Virus record (IMG/VR): IMGVR_UViG_3300047546_002180
Span: 1 to 52,188 of that record
DNA: 52,188 nucleotides
Direction: 5' to 3' (one strand)
Origin: a virus
In this document: one piece after another, positions 12,968 through 21,228 of the stretch
Numbering within the stretch: the stretch's first letter is position 1
Layout: every line of letters starts with the position of its first letter
Position numbers and translations under genes: made by a program
The notes under the pieces: model-generated
Told to the model about the DNA's origin: nothing
Database searches by the model: none
Seen by the model: only the letters and a program-made list of their open reading frames with translations

Positions 12968-14365
12968 GTGCCCGCAAAATCTCGCAGTTCGCGCTACGCC
13001 GATCGCGCTGCACTAAATTCGCTCGGGCTGTTTCAAGACGTTTCTGCCCTACGCAAACTTGCTAAAAAGAATAATACTGCTTTTGATACAAAAGAATGTG
13101 AATTACGCATAATTAACGATCTACTCCCACACCAGTTCAACTTCGTAACAGACTTTACCCATCGCCTCGTTGCACTATGCGGCGGATTTGGTAGCGGGAA
13201 AAGCTTTGCTGCCGTAGCAAAAGCAATATTGCTCTGCTTCAAAAGTCAGGGCTTCACGCACCTATTCCTAGAACCCACAATCCCTCTCCTCCGAGACGTT
13301 GCAATCCCAGCCTGGCAAAACGTGCTTGATAAATACGGCATCCCTTATGAATTTCGTACTTCGCCCCTTCCTGTCTTTACCTTAAAACTCCCGAACGGCG
13401 ACACACCTGTACTTCTACGTTCATTTGAAAACTACAATCGCCTCATCGGCGTTAATGCTGCAAGTATGACTGTTGACGAAATTGATACAGTTTCGACGCA
13501 AACTGCTGAAGCAGCAATTATCAAATTACAAGGGCGCGTTCGTGTGGGCAACTGCCCTCAACTTTGTTTTGCATCTACGCCCGAGGGACACAAAGCGCTT
13601 TATAACATGTTCGTGCGTGAAGCATCAGATGAAAAAGCACTTTATAAAGCACGCACTGCAGATAACCCCTTCCTTGATCCGGGCTTTATTGAAAACCTGC
13701 GTGCTTCATATCCCGCCAACCTGATTGAAGCCTATCTGAACGGCGAATTTGTTAATCTCGCACAAGCAACTGTATTTTACGAATTCGATCGTCAAAAACA
13801 TTGCACAAGTGTATTCCATCCAGAGCCCAACGAACTTATTGTCTTCGGCGCAGACTTCAATATTGGCAAGAGTCAATCTTGTTACGCCGTTGTACGTCCG
13901 GGACCAATGGGCCAAATGCTTCATATTTTCGCCGAACACACCTGTCGCACAACTTTTGATCTCGTCGAGCACATCAAACGTCAATACCCTCGTCAACTCG
14001 CCAATGGCATGATCACCTGCTACCCAGATGCCAGCGGCAGTCACGCCAGCACCAGCTCAACGGAAAGCGATCACGACATTCTGCGCGGCGCGGGCATCAA
14101 AGTCGTTGCCGAACGTCGCAACCCACCCGTTGCAGAGACTATTGCTCACGCAAACTTGCATATTCACTCGGGCACAGTGCTTGTAAATCCAACAACATGC
14201 TACGAAACCATGCAAAGTCTTGAAAACTGGGGGTATGACGAGAGCTACAAGCCAATGAAGGGCGGGAAAAATGATCTTTCGCACGCCGGAGACTCCCTTC
14301 GTTATCTCGTTTGGCAGACGATGCCACGGGCAATTGCGCAAACAAATCGTCCTCGCTGGAGATAG
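12968..14365 (+). CDS. terL: Terminase large subunit
   Basis: 465 residues from GTG at 12968, chosen because an upstream TTG reading would overlap the small membrane ORF. ATPase domain: Walker A GGFGSGKS at residues 72-79, Walker B MTVDEID at 167-173. RNase H-like nuclease: acidic residues in FGADFN (Asp 296), CYPDASG (Asp 354) and DLSHAGDSLRY (Asp 436/442). It pumps DNA into proheads at the portal and cuts it to length. TerS-like gene upstream and portal immediately downstream. The order and a DUF4055-type portal fit SPP1-like packaging, usually headful, but the cut type cannot be read from this sequence. Confidence 0.95.
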   Translation: MPAKSRSSRYADRAALNSLGLFQDVSALRKLAKKNNTAFDTKECELRIINDLLPHQFNFVTDFTHRLVALCGGFGSGKSFAAVAKAILLCFKSQGFTHLFLEPTIPLLRDVAIPAWQNVLDKYGIPYEFRTSPLPVFTLKLPNGDTPVLLRSFENYNRLIGVNAASMTVDEIDTVSTQTAEAAIIKLQGRVRVGNCPQLCFASTPEGHKALYNMFVREASDEKALYKARTADNPFLDPGFIENLRASYPANLIEAYLNGEFVNLAQATVFYEFDRQKHCTSVFHPEPNELIVFGADFNIGKSQSCYAVVRPGPMGQMLHIFAEHTCRTTFDLVEHIKRQYPRQLANGMITCYPDASGSHASTSSTESDHDILRGAGIKVVAERRNPPVAETIAHANLHIHSGTVLVNPTTCYETMQSLENWGYDESYKPMKGGKNDLSHAGDSLRYLVWQTMPRAIAQTNRPRWR

Positions 14366-14380
14366 ATAGATAGTCGTAGG

Positions 14381-14389
14381 GCTACACTG
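14381..14389 (+). promoter_or_regulatory. GCTAnnCTG element before the portal gene
   Basis: GCTACACTG with TACACT at 14383-14388, 21 bases before the portal GTG. The -35 region (14360-14365) is AGATAG inside a GATA microrepeat, so no -35 box is present. Confidence 0.5.
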
Positions 14390-14409
14390 TCTGAAAAGAC
14401 CCTAGAGCA

Positions 14410-16134
14410 GTGGCGATCGTTCCTAATTCTCTTGTTCCGTCCGCAGATGATCTCGTTCTGCCTTTTGAACGGCGTCATCCCGAGTACGAGCAAGCGATTG
14501 AGGGCGTTGTAGGGGTCGATTCTTACTCGATCGAGCAGTCTGAACAGATTGCACGTCTCGCCCCCATTCGATATTGCACGCTTCCTGAGTTCAGTCTCGT
14601 TGAAGCATCATCCGAATACCTGCCGCAAGACTATTTAGAAGAAAATCCGAGCTATGAAGTGCGTAAAACACGCGCTCAAAGCAGCTTTCAGAACTACTAC
14701 GCACATCTACGCGACCTTGTAACGGGCACTGCACTGCGAAAGGGTGTATCTCTGCCCGAAAATATTGCTTCTCAATGGGGCAACTTCTTTGAAGATGTCG
14801 ATTTAGAAGGGCATTCTCTGCTTTCCTTCGCCAAAGAAGCCTTCACTGAAGCTCTAGACGGGGGCGTGGCTGCAATTTGGGTCGAATACCCGAAATTACC
14901 AGAGAATTTGAGCGCTGCTGAGGAGAAGAGACTCAATCCTCGCCCTTATTTTGTGTTAATGCGCATGGATCAAGTGCTTGAATGCCGTTATGACGTATTC
15001 AATGCACAAATCAATGATCAAAACGTTTTCGGCGCATTCCCTACTTATCTGCGCGTCAAGTCTGAAATTCGTCGTCAGAGCGTTGACAACGAGTTTTTTG
15101 AAGAAGTCGTGCCTGCAGTGCGTGTTTATGACATTGTTTCTCTCGCCGACAACAGTGTTTCACTGCTGAGCGACACGCCTGAGTACATGACAGTGACCGA
15201 GCGCGTTCGCTGCCGTCTTTATGCAAAGATGAACACTCCGGGCGATGTAGACAAATACTCGCTTGAAGAGACAACGTATCTTTCTGTGCCATTTATTCCG
15301 TTTGTGCCCGTATTCGGGGGCAAGAAAGAAGCATTCTTCCGAGGGCGTCCCTTACTTTTTGATATTGCACGCCTCAATCTGCATCATTGGGCAGTGTCTG
15401 CTGACCTTGCAGAGTCAATCCACCTGACTTCCTCGCCAATTCTTACTGGTACGGGCGTGCGTCCCGACGATGAGATCAAGGCGGGTGCGGGCCGTGCCCT
15501 GTTCTCCCAGAACCCGGACGCCAAATTCAACCTGATGAGTGCCTCGATGGAGGGCGCTTCCGTCACCCTGGAGAACCTGAGGCGCATTGAATCGGCCATG
15601 GAGCGGCTTGCTGCCGTCGCCATGACAACCGGCAAGACGCAAGCGGAGAGCGGCTTTGCGAAGCTCCTGGACCGCTCTCAGAGCGATTCTCAGCTGGCTG
15701 TGCTTGTGCAGTCCCTTGAGGATGCCTTGAATCGAGCACTCCTTTACGCCGCCTCTTATCGCCAGTTCCCCGAGGTGCGCGTAACGATTAGCAAAAACTT
15801 CATCCCCGTCAAGTTGCATTCTCAGCAAGTCATGGCGCTCAGCTCGCTGTTCAAAGACAGCAACGCCATCACGATTGGCATGTTCCTGCGGATGCTTGAA
15901 GCGGGCGAAATGTTTGAAGGGCTGCCCGAGTTTAGTGTCAGCAACATGCTTGACGACATGGGGCTTGACGGCACTGAAACGGCCCGTGACCTTGGAATTG
16001 GTGCAGTCGGGCGCGAGGTTGCAAATCGCGGGCAAATCCCTGTTGATAACAGCTCGCCGCTCAGCGAGGGTCTTGACAGCGAAGATGTCGAAGTGACCGT
16101 ACAAGCAAATGAAGCAACTGGTGCTATCATTTGA
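14410..16134 (+). CDS. Portal protein (DUF4055-like)
   Basis: 574 residues with a GTG start. Typical portal features of the SPP1-like/DUF4055 type: an N-terminal section ending in YEVRKTRAQSSFQNYYAHLRD, a long middle with LHHWAVSADLAESIHLTSSP, and the late helices (LRRIESAMERLAAVAMTTGK) that form stem and crown. The dodecameric ring would sit at one capsid vertex and bind terminase, then connector. From about 15,460 to 15,740 codons become GC-rich, suggesting a recombinant patch. The last codons contain GCTATCAT (16123-16130), a weaker relative of the GCTAnnCTG element. Confidence 0.85.
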   Translation: MAIVPNSLVPSADDLVLPFERRHPEYEQAIEGVVGVDSYSIEQSEQIARLAPIRYCTLPEFSLVEASSEYLPQDYLEENPSYEVRKTRAQSSFQNYYAHLRDLVTGTALRKGVSLPENIASQWGNFFEDVDLEGHSLLSFAKEAFTEALDGGVAAIWVEYPKLPENLSAAEEKRLNPRPYFVLMRMDQVLECRYDVFNAQINDQNVFGAFPTYLRVKSEIRRQSVDNEFFEEVVPAVRVYDIVSLADNSVSLLSDTPEYMTVTERVRCRLYAKMNTPGDVDKYSLEETTYLSVPFIPFVPVFGGKKEAFFRGRPLLFDIARLNLHHWAVSADLAESIHLTSSPILTGTGVRPDDEIKAGAGRALFSQNPDAKFNLMSASMEGASVTLENLRRIESAMERLAAVAMTTGKTQAESGFAKLLDRSQSDSQLAVLVQSLEDALNRALLYAASYRQFPEVRVTISKNFIPVKLHSQQVMALSSLFKDSNAITIGMFLRMLEAGEMFEGLPEFSVSNMLDDMGLDGTETARDLGIGAVGREVANRGQIPVDNSSPLSEGLDSEDVEVTVQANEATGAII

Positions 16135-16155
16135 CGAGTCAAGTTCTGACTTTGC

Positions 16156-16986
16156 GTGACGAACACCCCAGAAACCCTTGAAGAAGCCCTGGCGCAAATC
16201 GCCGAGCTGCAGAAGAAAGCCAATTCCGTAGAAAGCGAAAATGCGAAATTAAAGGCTACAAAAGAAGGTTTGATGTCTGATCTTAAAAAGAAAAAGGCAA
16301 TCGACTCTTTCTTGAAAGTAGCCGGCATTGAACTGAGCGACGATATTGATGAAGAGGCAATTGCTGATCGCATTGCTTCTCTTCGCACCGTTCAGGAGCA
16401 ACAGGAGCCTCAGTCTCAGTCCGCCGCCCAAGTGCCTCAGGGGCAAACCCCTGCTGACGCCATGAATGAGGCGGTCAAAGCGCAGTTTGCTTCCCTGCGC
16501 AAAGAGCTTGACGATCTGCGCAAAGCAAAAGAGCAAGTTGAGGAAGAGCGCAATCTTGAGCGTCAAAAACGCCGCGAGAGCAAGCTTGAACAGCTTGTGA
16601 CCGATGAGCTTGCAAAGGCTGAGTGCCGCCGTCCGCAGCATCTCTTCAAGTTGATGAAAGAAAATTTCCGTCTGCTTGAAGATGAAAGCACTGTCGTGTA
16701 TGGGACTGAGCAAGATCCCGTTGCACTGCGCGATGCTGTTATTCGTCTGCGAGACGATGAAGAGTATTCTCCGTACTTCATGGGCAGCGGCGCAACCGGT
16801 TCGGGCATGACAACTACCCGTGCCGCCACTCCGTCTTACACAAACAACCCATTCGCCTCGGGCAGTGTTAATGCAACGAAAGTTGCTGAGCTGATGCAAA
16901 AAGATCCCGACAAAGCTCGTCGCCTTATGAACGAAGCGCGTCTTGCGGGCAAGCTCGATCCCGTCATGGCACGCGCCTTCAGCTGA
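16156..16986 (+). CDS. Capsid scaffolding protein
   Basis: 276 residues with a GTG start. Long charged heptad-like helices (AEEALAQIAELQKK-type start, then ELDDLRKAKEQVEEERNLER) and a low-complexity Gln-rich linker are typical of siphovirus scaffolds, as is the position between portal and capsid. The C-terminus (MQKDPDKARRLMNEARLAGK) would bind the inside of the capsid protein. Expected to guide prohead assembly and then leave or be degraded. Confidence 0.75.
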   Translation: MTNTPETLEEALAQIAELQKKANSVESENAKLKATKEGLMSDLKKKKAIDSFLKVAGIELSDDIDEEAIADRIASLRTVQEQQEPQSQSAAQVPQGQTPADAMNEAVKAQFASLRKELDDLRKAKEQVEEERNLERQKRRESKLEQLVTDELAKAECRRPQHLFKLMKENFRLLEDESTVVYGTEQDPVALRDAVIRLRDDEEYSPYFMGSGATGSGMTTTRAATPSYTNNPFASGSVNATKVAELMQKDPDKARRLMNEARLAGKLDPVMARAFS

Positions 16987-17015
16987 TATAGAATCAGCAA
17001 GTGGTTGAAGCTCTC

Positions 17016-17043
17016 TACCTCCCGCAAGGGGGGTATTTTTTTT
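17016..17043 (+). terminator. Rho-independent terminator after the scaffold gene
   Basis: TACCTCCC/GGGGGGTA stem (17016-17023/17028-17035, one T-G pair) with a GCAA tetraloop, followed by eight T. Confidence 0.9.
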
Positions 17044-17047
17044 GACC

Positions 17048-17056
17048 GCTATTCTG
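17048..17056 (+). promoter_or_regulatory. GCTAnnCTG element after the terminator
   Basis: GCTATTCTG with TATTCT at 17050-17055, five bases after the terminator T run and 21 bases before the ATG at 17077. The place where a -35 would lie is occupied by the terminator stem. Confidence 0.55.
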
Positions 17057-17076
17057 CTAGCAGATTCCCGCGTGAC

Positions 17077-17364
17077 ATGGCGATCCCCGAGCGCGTTAAA
17101 GCAGCAATGAAAAAGAACGGGCTTACCCGTGTAAATTCTCCCAAGCGCACGCCAAATCACCCAACCAAAAAGGGTGTTGTCATGGCGAAAGAGGGCGACA
17201 AGTATAAGTTGATTCGTTTTGGCGATGCAAATATGACGACTGCGGGCAATCGAAAAGATTCCGAGTCGAAGCAGCGTCGCGAAAAATTCCGTTCTCGCCA
17301 CGCGAAAAACATTGCACGCGGCAAGATGTCGGGCGCCTACTGGGCCGATAAAGTTTTATGGTGA
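17077..17364 (+). CDS. Small basic DUF6321-like protein
   Basis: 95 residues from ATG at 17077; a longer reading would start within the scaffold-gene terminator. The order VNSPKRTPNHPTKKGVVMAK, then KLIRFGDAN, then RHAKNIARGKMSGAYWADKV is the pattern of a small basic protein common in phages (DUF6321 type). Rich in Lys/Arg. Function unknown; a DNA-associated virion or internal head protein is plausible from charge and from the position between scaffold and capsid. Confidence 0.75.
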   Translation: MAIPERVKAAMKKNGLTRVNSPKRTPNHPTKKGVVMAKEGDKYKLIRFGDANMTTAGNRKDSESKQRREKFRSRHAKNIARGKMSGAYWADKVLW

Positions 17365-17379
17365 CCTGCCGCTCTCGCC

Positions 17380-17553
17380 ATGAAAAAGAAAACTAAGACT
17401 GAAAAGAAAATCAGCAAAGTCATGCGTGAGTATGGCAAGGGCACGTTGAAATCCAGCTCGGGCCAGAAAGTGAAGAGCCGCAAGCAAGCCATTGCAATTG
17501 CAATGTCTGAAGCGGGCATGACTCGCAAACCCAAGAAAGGCGCCAAGAAATGA
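17380..17553 (+). CDS. Small basic DUF6496-like protein
   Basis: 57 residues. KKISKVMREYGKGTLKSSSG, then VKSRKQAIAIAMSEAG and a Lys-rich tail match the small basic protein often listed as DUF6496. Strongly positive. It overlaps the next gene by an ATGA. Part of a trio of small basic proteins ahead of the capsid gene. Confidence 0.75.
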   Translation: MKKKTKTEKKISKVMREYGKGTLKSSSGQKVKSRKQAIAIAMSEAGMTRKPKKGAKK

Positions 17554-17720
17554 AAAAGAAAACTGGACCCTACGAAAACATCAGGCGAAAGCGCGAGCGT
17601 ATTGCTGCAGGTAGTGGCGAGAAAATGCGTAAGCCGGGCGATCCTGGTGCGCCAACTGCTACTAATTTCCGTGCCGCCGCAAAAACCGCCAAGAAGCGCA
17701 AGTCCAAAAAGAAACGCTAG
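17550..17720 (+). CDS. Small basic protein, third of the trio
   Basis: 56 residues starting at an ATGA overlap. IRRKRERIAAGSGEKMRKPG, then GAPTATNFRAAAKTAKK and a poly-basic tail are features I recognise in short proteins of cyanophages and other aquatic phages. Possible role in DNA condensation or in binding the scaffold or capsid interior, by charge only. Confidence 0.7.
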   Translation: MKKKTGPYENIRRKRERIAAGSGEKMRKPGDPGAPTATNFRAAAKTAKKRKSKKKR

Positions 17721-17733
17721 TATTTGTGAGTTA

Positions 17734-17810
17734 GGGGCCGTGCCCCGTGTGCGCAGAAAGTGGCCGTGCCTCATTCTGCCTGTCTTGAGAGTGTGGACAT
17801 AGGCCGTGCC
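17734..17810 (+). repeat. Three GGCCGTGCC repeats upstream of the capsid gene
   Basis: GGCCGTGCC at 17736-17744, 17762-17770 and 17802-17810 in a 157-bp spacer. The first forms the hairpin GGGGC-cgt-GCCCC (17734-17746). A near copy (CGGGC-agt-GCCCG) precedes the tail tube gene at 21191-21203. A further hairpin GCGG/CCGC lies near 17830-17842. Candidate binding or processing sites for the most expressed structural messages. Confidence 0.55.
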
Positions 17811-17877
17811 TGTCCGCTCGCAAACTTTTGCGGTCGAACCGCAGCCAACTCCAATCATTCTCTTTTGAGGCAAAGCC

Positions 17878-18870
17878 ATGCTTCTCGCAGGTGTTCCGCT
17901 GATCCCCGAACTGTTCCTGGGCTATCAGCAAGAAGAAGTGCAAGACCGTAACGCTCTTGTGACTTCTGGTCTTATGACCACCAATGGTGCCATCCAAGGT
18001 GAATTCCAGAAGGGCGGCAAAACCATTGATCTGCCTTTCTTCGGTGATCTCTCGGGTGACTCTGAGATCCTGAATGACACCACCGGTCTGACCCCTCAGA
18101 CCCTGGCTGGTGGCGTGCAGATCGGTGTGCGCAACATGCGCGGCAAGAGCTGGAAGTCTTCTGATCTGGCCGCCGAACTGGCTGGTTCCGATCCGATGCA
18201 GGCCATTGCCCGCAGCACCGGTCGCTACTGGGTGCGTGACATGCAGAAGACCCTGATCAATGTGATCAAGGGCCTGTTTGCAACTGGCGGCCCCCTGGTC
18301 AGCTCCCATGCTGCTGGCGGCACCGGTACTGCCCTGACCCCTGATGCTCTGATCGACGCCATCGCCAAGCTCGGTGATGCCGGTGAAGAGCTGACCGGTG
18401 TGTTCATGCACTCCCGGACCTTCTACGCCCTGATGAAGCAGGATCTGATCGTTCCTGCCTCCACCACCTCCCAGCTCGATTCCCGCCTGTCTGCCGAGCG
18501 TCTGGAGAAGGGCACCTATCTGGGTCGCCCGGTGTTCGTGGATGACACCCTGCCTGTTGATGCTGGTGCTGGCACCGGTAGCGGCTCTGGCAAAGATGTG
18601 CTCTCCACCTATTTCTTCGGCCCTGGCGCCTTCGCTTATGCGACTGCTCCTGCCAAGACTCCTCTGGAGACCGACCGCGATTCCCTGAAGGGCATCGACT
18701 TCCTGATCAACCGCACCCACTATCTGGTGCATCCGAACGGCATCAGCTGGACCGGTACTGCTGCTGGCAACTCGCCCAGCAATGCTGAACTGGCCACTGG
18801 CACCAACTGGACGAAGGTGTTCACGGACAACCGGAACATCCGCATCACCCAGCTCAAGGCTTACATCTGA
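17878..18870 (+). CDS. Major capsid protein
   Basis: 330 residues from ATG at 17878 with a GAGG ribosome site. The HK97-fold signals of the SPP1 gp13-like group are visible: LIPELFLGYQQEEVQDRNAL at the start, then KTIDLPFFGDLSG, LAGGVQIGVRNMRGKSWKSS, and a C-terminal section with INRTHYLVHPNGISW. Codon use is strongly optimised (C-ending codons, GC-rich) compared with flanking genes, as expected for the most abundant virion protein. Isolated by a strong terminator directly behind. Confidence 0.9.
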   Translation: MLLAGVPLIPELFLGYQQEEVQDRNALVTSGLMTTNGAIQGEFQKGGKTIDLPFFGDLSGDSEILNDTTGLTPQTLAGGVQIGVRNMRGKSWKSSDLAAELAGSDPMQAIARSTGRYWVRDMQKTLINVIKGLFATGGPLVSSHAAGGTGTALTPDALIDAIAKLGDAGEELTGVFMHSRTFYALMKQDLIVPASTTSQLDSRLSAERLEKGTYLGRPVFVDDTLPVDAGAGTGSGSGKDVLSTYFFGPGAFAYATAPAKTPLETDRDSLKGIDFLINRTHYLVHPNGISWTGTAAGNSPSNAELATGTNWTKVFTDNRNIRITQLKAYI

Positions 18871-18888
18871 TCGGTGTAAGTTGTAAAT

Positions 18889-18913
18889 GCCCCCTTCGGG
18901 GGGCTTCTTTTTT
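18889..18913 (+). terminator. Rho-independent terminator after the capsid gene
   Basis: GCCCCC-TTCG-GGGGGC stem-loop (18889-18904) followed by TTCTTTTTT. Confidence 0.93.
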
Positions 18914-18931
18914 ACCTAGGAGGTATTTGTC

Positions 18932-19090
18932 ATGGGAATGGCTTCATTCCGCCTTGCAGAACAGGAGCGTCAAGAGCGTGAAGCTCAAGCCGCTGCTCCT
19001 GCAGAATGCCCTATGCCCGAACCTGCTGCTGAGGAAGCCCCTAAAGCAGCTACGGTGACTGCAAAGGCTCGGACCACTTCTAAGGGCTGA
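18932..19090 (+). CDS. Small Ala/Glu-rich head-region protein
   Basis: 52 residues behind a strong AGGAGGT ribosome site. Helical charged N-terminus (FRLAEQERQEREAQAAAP), then Pro/Ala-rich and a basic tail (TAKARTTSKG). Low-complexity, probably partly disordered. It sits between capsid and connector genes; comparable positions in other phages hold head fibre, decoration or short virion proteins, but no family is recognised. Confidence 0.65.
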   Translation: MGMASFRLAEQERQEREAQAAAPAECPMPEPAAEEAPKAATVTAKARTTSKG

Positions 19091-19109
19091 GCTGTAACGG
19101 AGCGGGTCG

Positions 19110-19769
19110 ATGGCCTTTGTATCAACACTTGGCGCTTCTAACGCCAACTCATTTTTGAGCGTTGCTCGGGCCACGACCCTTCTCGGTGAGCTTCCTGTGA
19201 GTGCGGGCATTACAGCTTGGCTCGCGCTGACTAGCACCCAAAAAGAGCAGACTCTTGTCGCTGCTTCGATGGCAATCAATCCTCTGAAGTGGAAAGGGAC
19301 TGTTGCTACGCAAGAGCAGTCATTGGCATGGCCGCGCCGCATGAAAGTTGACGGGCGCGTTTTGCCATATGATGAGCTGCCGATTGATTTTGAGATTGCT
19401 GTTGCTTACATGGCGGCATTTCTTGGTGGCGGCGGTGGATATACGGCTGTTGCAGCAAATGATGGCGGTTCATCGCTGCTTAGCACAAATCAGTATGACG
19501 AAGTTGAACTTGGCAACGGCGCACTGCGCGTGAAGTTCAAGGGTGGCGACACTCCTCAAACGGGCATGGATTATATTCCGCCCTTCTCGATGGATATTCT
19601 GAGCCGTTATGCAATCGACTCAAGTTTTAATCAGCCCTATGTAACACGCGATAGCGTCGCAAAGCTTGATCCGTACTACGGAAATTCTGCGTTCCGCCCA
19701 AATCGTATTCGTGTCGTGGGCAGTCAAATTTATCCTTCCTATGGTGGGTGGGCGAGCAACCCACTCTGA
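19110..19769 (+). CDS. Head-tail connector/head completion protein (DnaT-like)
   Basis: 219 residues. The pattern SNANSFLSVARATTLL near the start, then MAINPLKWKGTVATQEQSLA followed by WPR, is the signature of the phage head completion family often labelled DnaT-like. It would form a ring under the portal. The C-terminal third is Tyr/Pro-rich. A GGAG ribosome site precedes the ATG. Confidence 0.75.
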   Translation: MAFVSTLGASNANSFLSVARATTLLGELPVSAGITAWLALTSTQKEQTLVAASMAINPLKWKGTVATQEQSLAWPRRMKVDGRVLPYDELPIDFEIAVAYMAAFLGGGGGYTAVAANDGGSSLLSTNQYDEVELGNGALRVKFKGGDTPQTGMDYIPPFSMDILSRYAIDSSFNQPYVTRDSVAKLDPYYGNSAFRPNRIRVVGSQIYPSYGGWASNPL

Positions 19770-19775
19770 TGAGCC

Positions 19776-20156
19776 ATGGCGCTGGTCGATGACATTTTCG
19801 GTTCAATCCCGGCGCCACTGATCAATCAGTTCGGGATTAACGCCACGTATATCAAGCTTTCGCAAAATCAAACCTACAACCCAGAGACTGGCGTAGTTTC
19901 GGGCTATTCGCAAGAGATTCCCGTTAAGGTTTTTATTTATACGCCGGGTGGCGATGATCTTGTTGGCGTTAAATTTGAGCAGACGGGCGTAAAAATTCTT
20001 CTTTCGGCGCAGGAACTTGGTGGGTACTACCCGCAACATGGCGATTCAATTCGTTACGCAGAAAATGGAGTCACTAGAACTGCGATAATTATTGGAACTG
20101 AAACAAGCCGTGGCGATAATCCTATACTGCACATGGTTGTTGCGAGGTTGAGCTGA
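19776..20156 (+). CDS. Head-tail stopper/joining protein
   Basis: 126 residues, beta-rich (NATYIKLSQNQTYNPETGVV and KILLSAQELGGYYPQHGD), with a layout like small head-closure proteins that follow the adaptor. Assigned mostly by position between the connector and the gp10-like gene. The start is six bases after the previous stop. Confidence 0.6.
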   Translation: MALVDDIFGSIPAPLINQFGINATYIKLSQNQTYNPETGVVSGYSQEIPVKVFIYTPGGDDLVGVKFEQTGVKILLSAQELGGYYPQHGDSIRYAENGVTRTAIIIGTETSRGDNPILHMVVARLS

Positions 20157-20157
20157 T

Positions 20158-20739
20158 ATGGCTCGTTTTAAGGGTGGCGGTCTTGAAAAAAGTATCGCAT
20201 CAAAGCTCGCGGCAGATATAAATAACAGGCTTGCCGTGTCTATTCAGGAGTCTGCAGTTGCCATTACCAACGGGCTCGCAGAAGCCGGGCCAGCATGGAC
20301 TGGTGAATTTGCCGCTTCTTGGGATGTTGTACCAGAAGGGCAGGCAGCTCGTCAGCCGCGCTCATCAGGCGGACAACTTTACCAGTACACAAAAAGGAAC
20401 TTTCCCGCCTCACGTTTTCAAAAAGCTCTTGAAAGAGGTGTTACTCAATTTCAGGTTATAAATACATCTCCTCATGCTGCTCAAGCGATGGATGAAGTCA
20501 CTGATATTTTTACTCGCCCAGACAGTGATCCTATTAAAACACCAGAACTTGGCGATTATCGACCGAGGCCAAGCTTCCGCTATGAGATTGGCGGCTCGTT
20601 CGCCGGCCTCCTGAAAGACGCTCCTGCGGCCAGAACGGCAGAGCCGGACTGGTTTTACACATATGCTAAGGGTGGTTCTTTGCAGCTGGATGTAAGGCGA
20701 GGCATTGAGCTTGGATTCAAGTCAAATTACTCCTTCTAA
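20158..20739 (+). CDS. Neck/tail completion protein (HK97 gp10-like)
   Basis: 193 residues. N-terminal long helix (SIASKLAADINNRLAVSIQE), then AGPAWTGEFAASWDVV, a pattern shared by gp10-like minor tail/neck proteins in which a helix is followed by T.G.(L/F)..S..V. Position before the tail terminator agrees. Overlaps none; one base after the previous stop. Confidence 0.7.
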   Translation: MARFKGGGLEKSIASKLAADINNRLAVSIQESAVAITNGLAEAGPAWTGEFAASWDVVPEGQAARQPRSSGGQLYQYTKRNFPASRFQKALERGVTQFQVINTSPHAAQAMDEVTDIFTRPDSDPIKTPELGDYRPRPSFRYEIGGSFAGLLKDAPAARTAEPDWFYTYAKGGSLQLDVRRGIELGFKSNYSF

Positions 20740-20742
20740 GCA

Positions 20743-21171
20743 ATGAACTATCAATCAATCCGCGCAAAAATTGAAGCTCCGCTTCTCACGGCATACAATA
20801 ATCAGGCGCCCGCGATTCCAGTGTATTTTGACAATATAACTTTTGTTCCTCCTGATCCGCCTAAGGAGTATGTGCGTGTTAATTTAACTTTTGGCATGAT
20901 GTCGGAATGCGCCCTGACAGATGAGTTTGATTTTGCCAGGGGTGCAATTATCATTCGTTGCTTTGCGCAAAAAAGCAATGGCCCTGCTCGCTGCCAGCAG
21001 CTATTAATGATCGCTAAAAGCGTAATAGATTCAATAAATGCCACTGGCAAGACAGCAAGCTCGACCTATGTAAGAATCAAAGATATTAGCGGCCCATCTT
21101 TTACTTCCATGGAAGACAATCCACACTTTATGGGCAAAATGGAAGCCGGTTGGCAAGCAACTGTGAAGTAG
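20743..21171 (+). CDS. Tail terminator protein (DUF4128-like)
   Basis: 142 residues. IRAKIEAPLLTAYN at the start, EYVRVNLTFGMM in the middle and repeated strands near the end correspond to the tail terminator fold (DUF4128-like, lambda gpU analogue) that caps the tail tube. Directly upstream of the tail tube gene, as usual. Confidence 0.75.
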   Translation: MNYQSIRAKIEAPLLTAYNNQAPAIPVYFDNITFVPPDPPKEYVRVNLTFGMMSECALTDEFDFARGAIIIRCFAQKSNGPARCQQLLMIAKSVIDSINATGKTASSTYVRIKDISGPSFTSMEDNPHFMGKMEAGWQATVK

Positions 21172-21173
21172 TC

Positions 21174-21203
21174 GCTACGCTGCTGTTAGCCGGGCAGTGC
21201 CCG
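21174..21203 (+). promoter_or_regulatory. GCTAnnCTG element and hairpin before the tail tube gene
   Basis: GCTACGCTG at 21174-21182 (TACGCT 21176-21181) followed by a hairpin CGGGC-agt-GCCCG at 21191-21203. No -35 box. The hairpin begins about 10 bases after the -10, so it would cap the message; its loop and arms closely match the hairpin in front of the capsid gene. Confidence 0.5.
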
Positions 21204-21228
21204 CACAAGCCACTACCCCCTGTTTGTC

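Noticed and set aside
14361-14374. GATA microsatellite after the terminase stop
   Set aside because: Only three repeats with multiple stop codons; no evidence of function beyond filling the -35 position of the portal promoter.
15415-16197. 260-codon minus-strand frame opposite the portal gene
   Set aside because: The portal protein on the + strand is recognisable throughout; the antisense frame has no features of a real protein.
16249-17301. 350-codon minus-strand frame across the scaffold gene, terminator and DUF6321-like gene
   Set aside because: It crosses a clear + strand terminator and promoter and is rich in Cys/His/Arg as expected for an antisense shadow.
17731-18732. Long minus-strand reading frame (333 codons) opposite the capsid gene
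   Set aside because: It mirrors the optimised GC-rich capsid gene, has low-complexity composition and no ribosome site; shadow frame.
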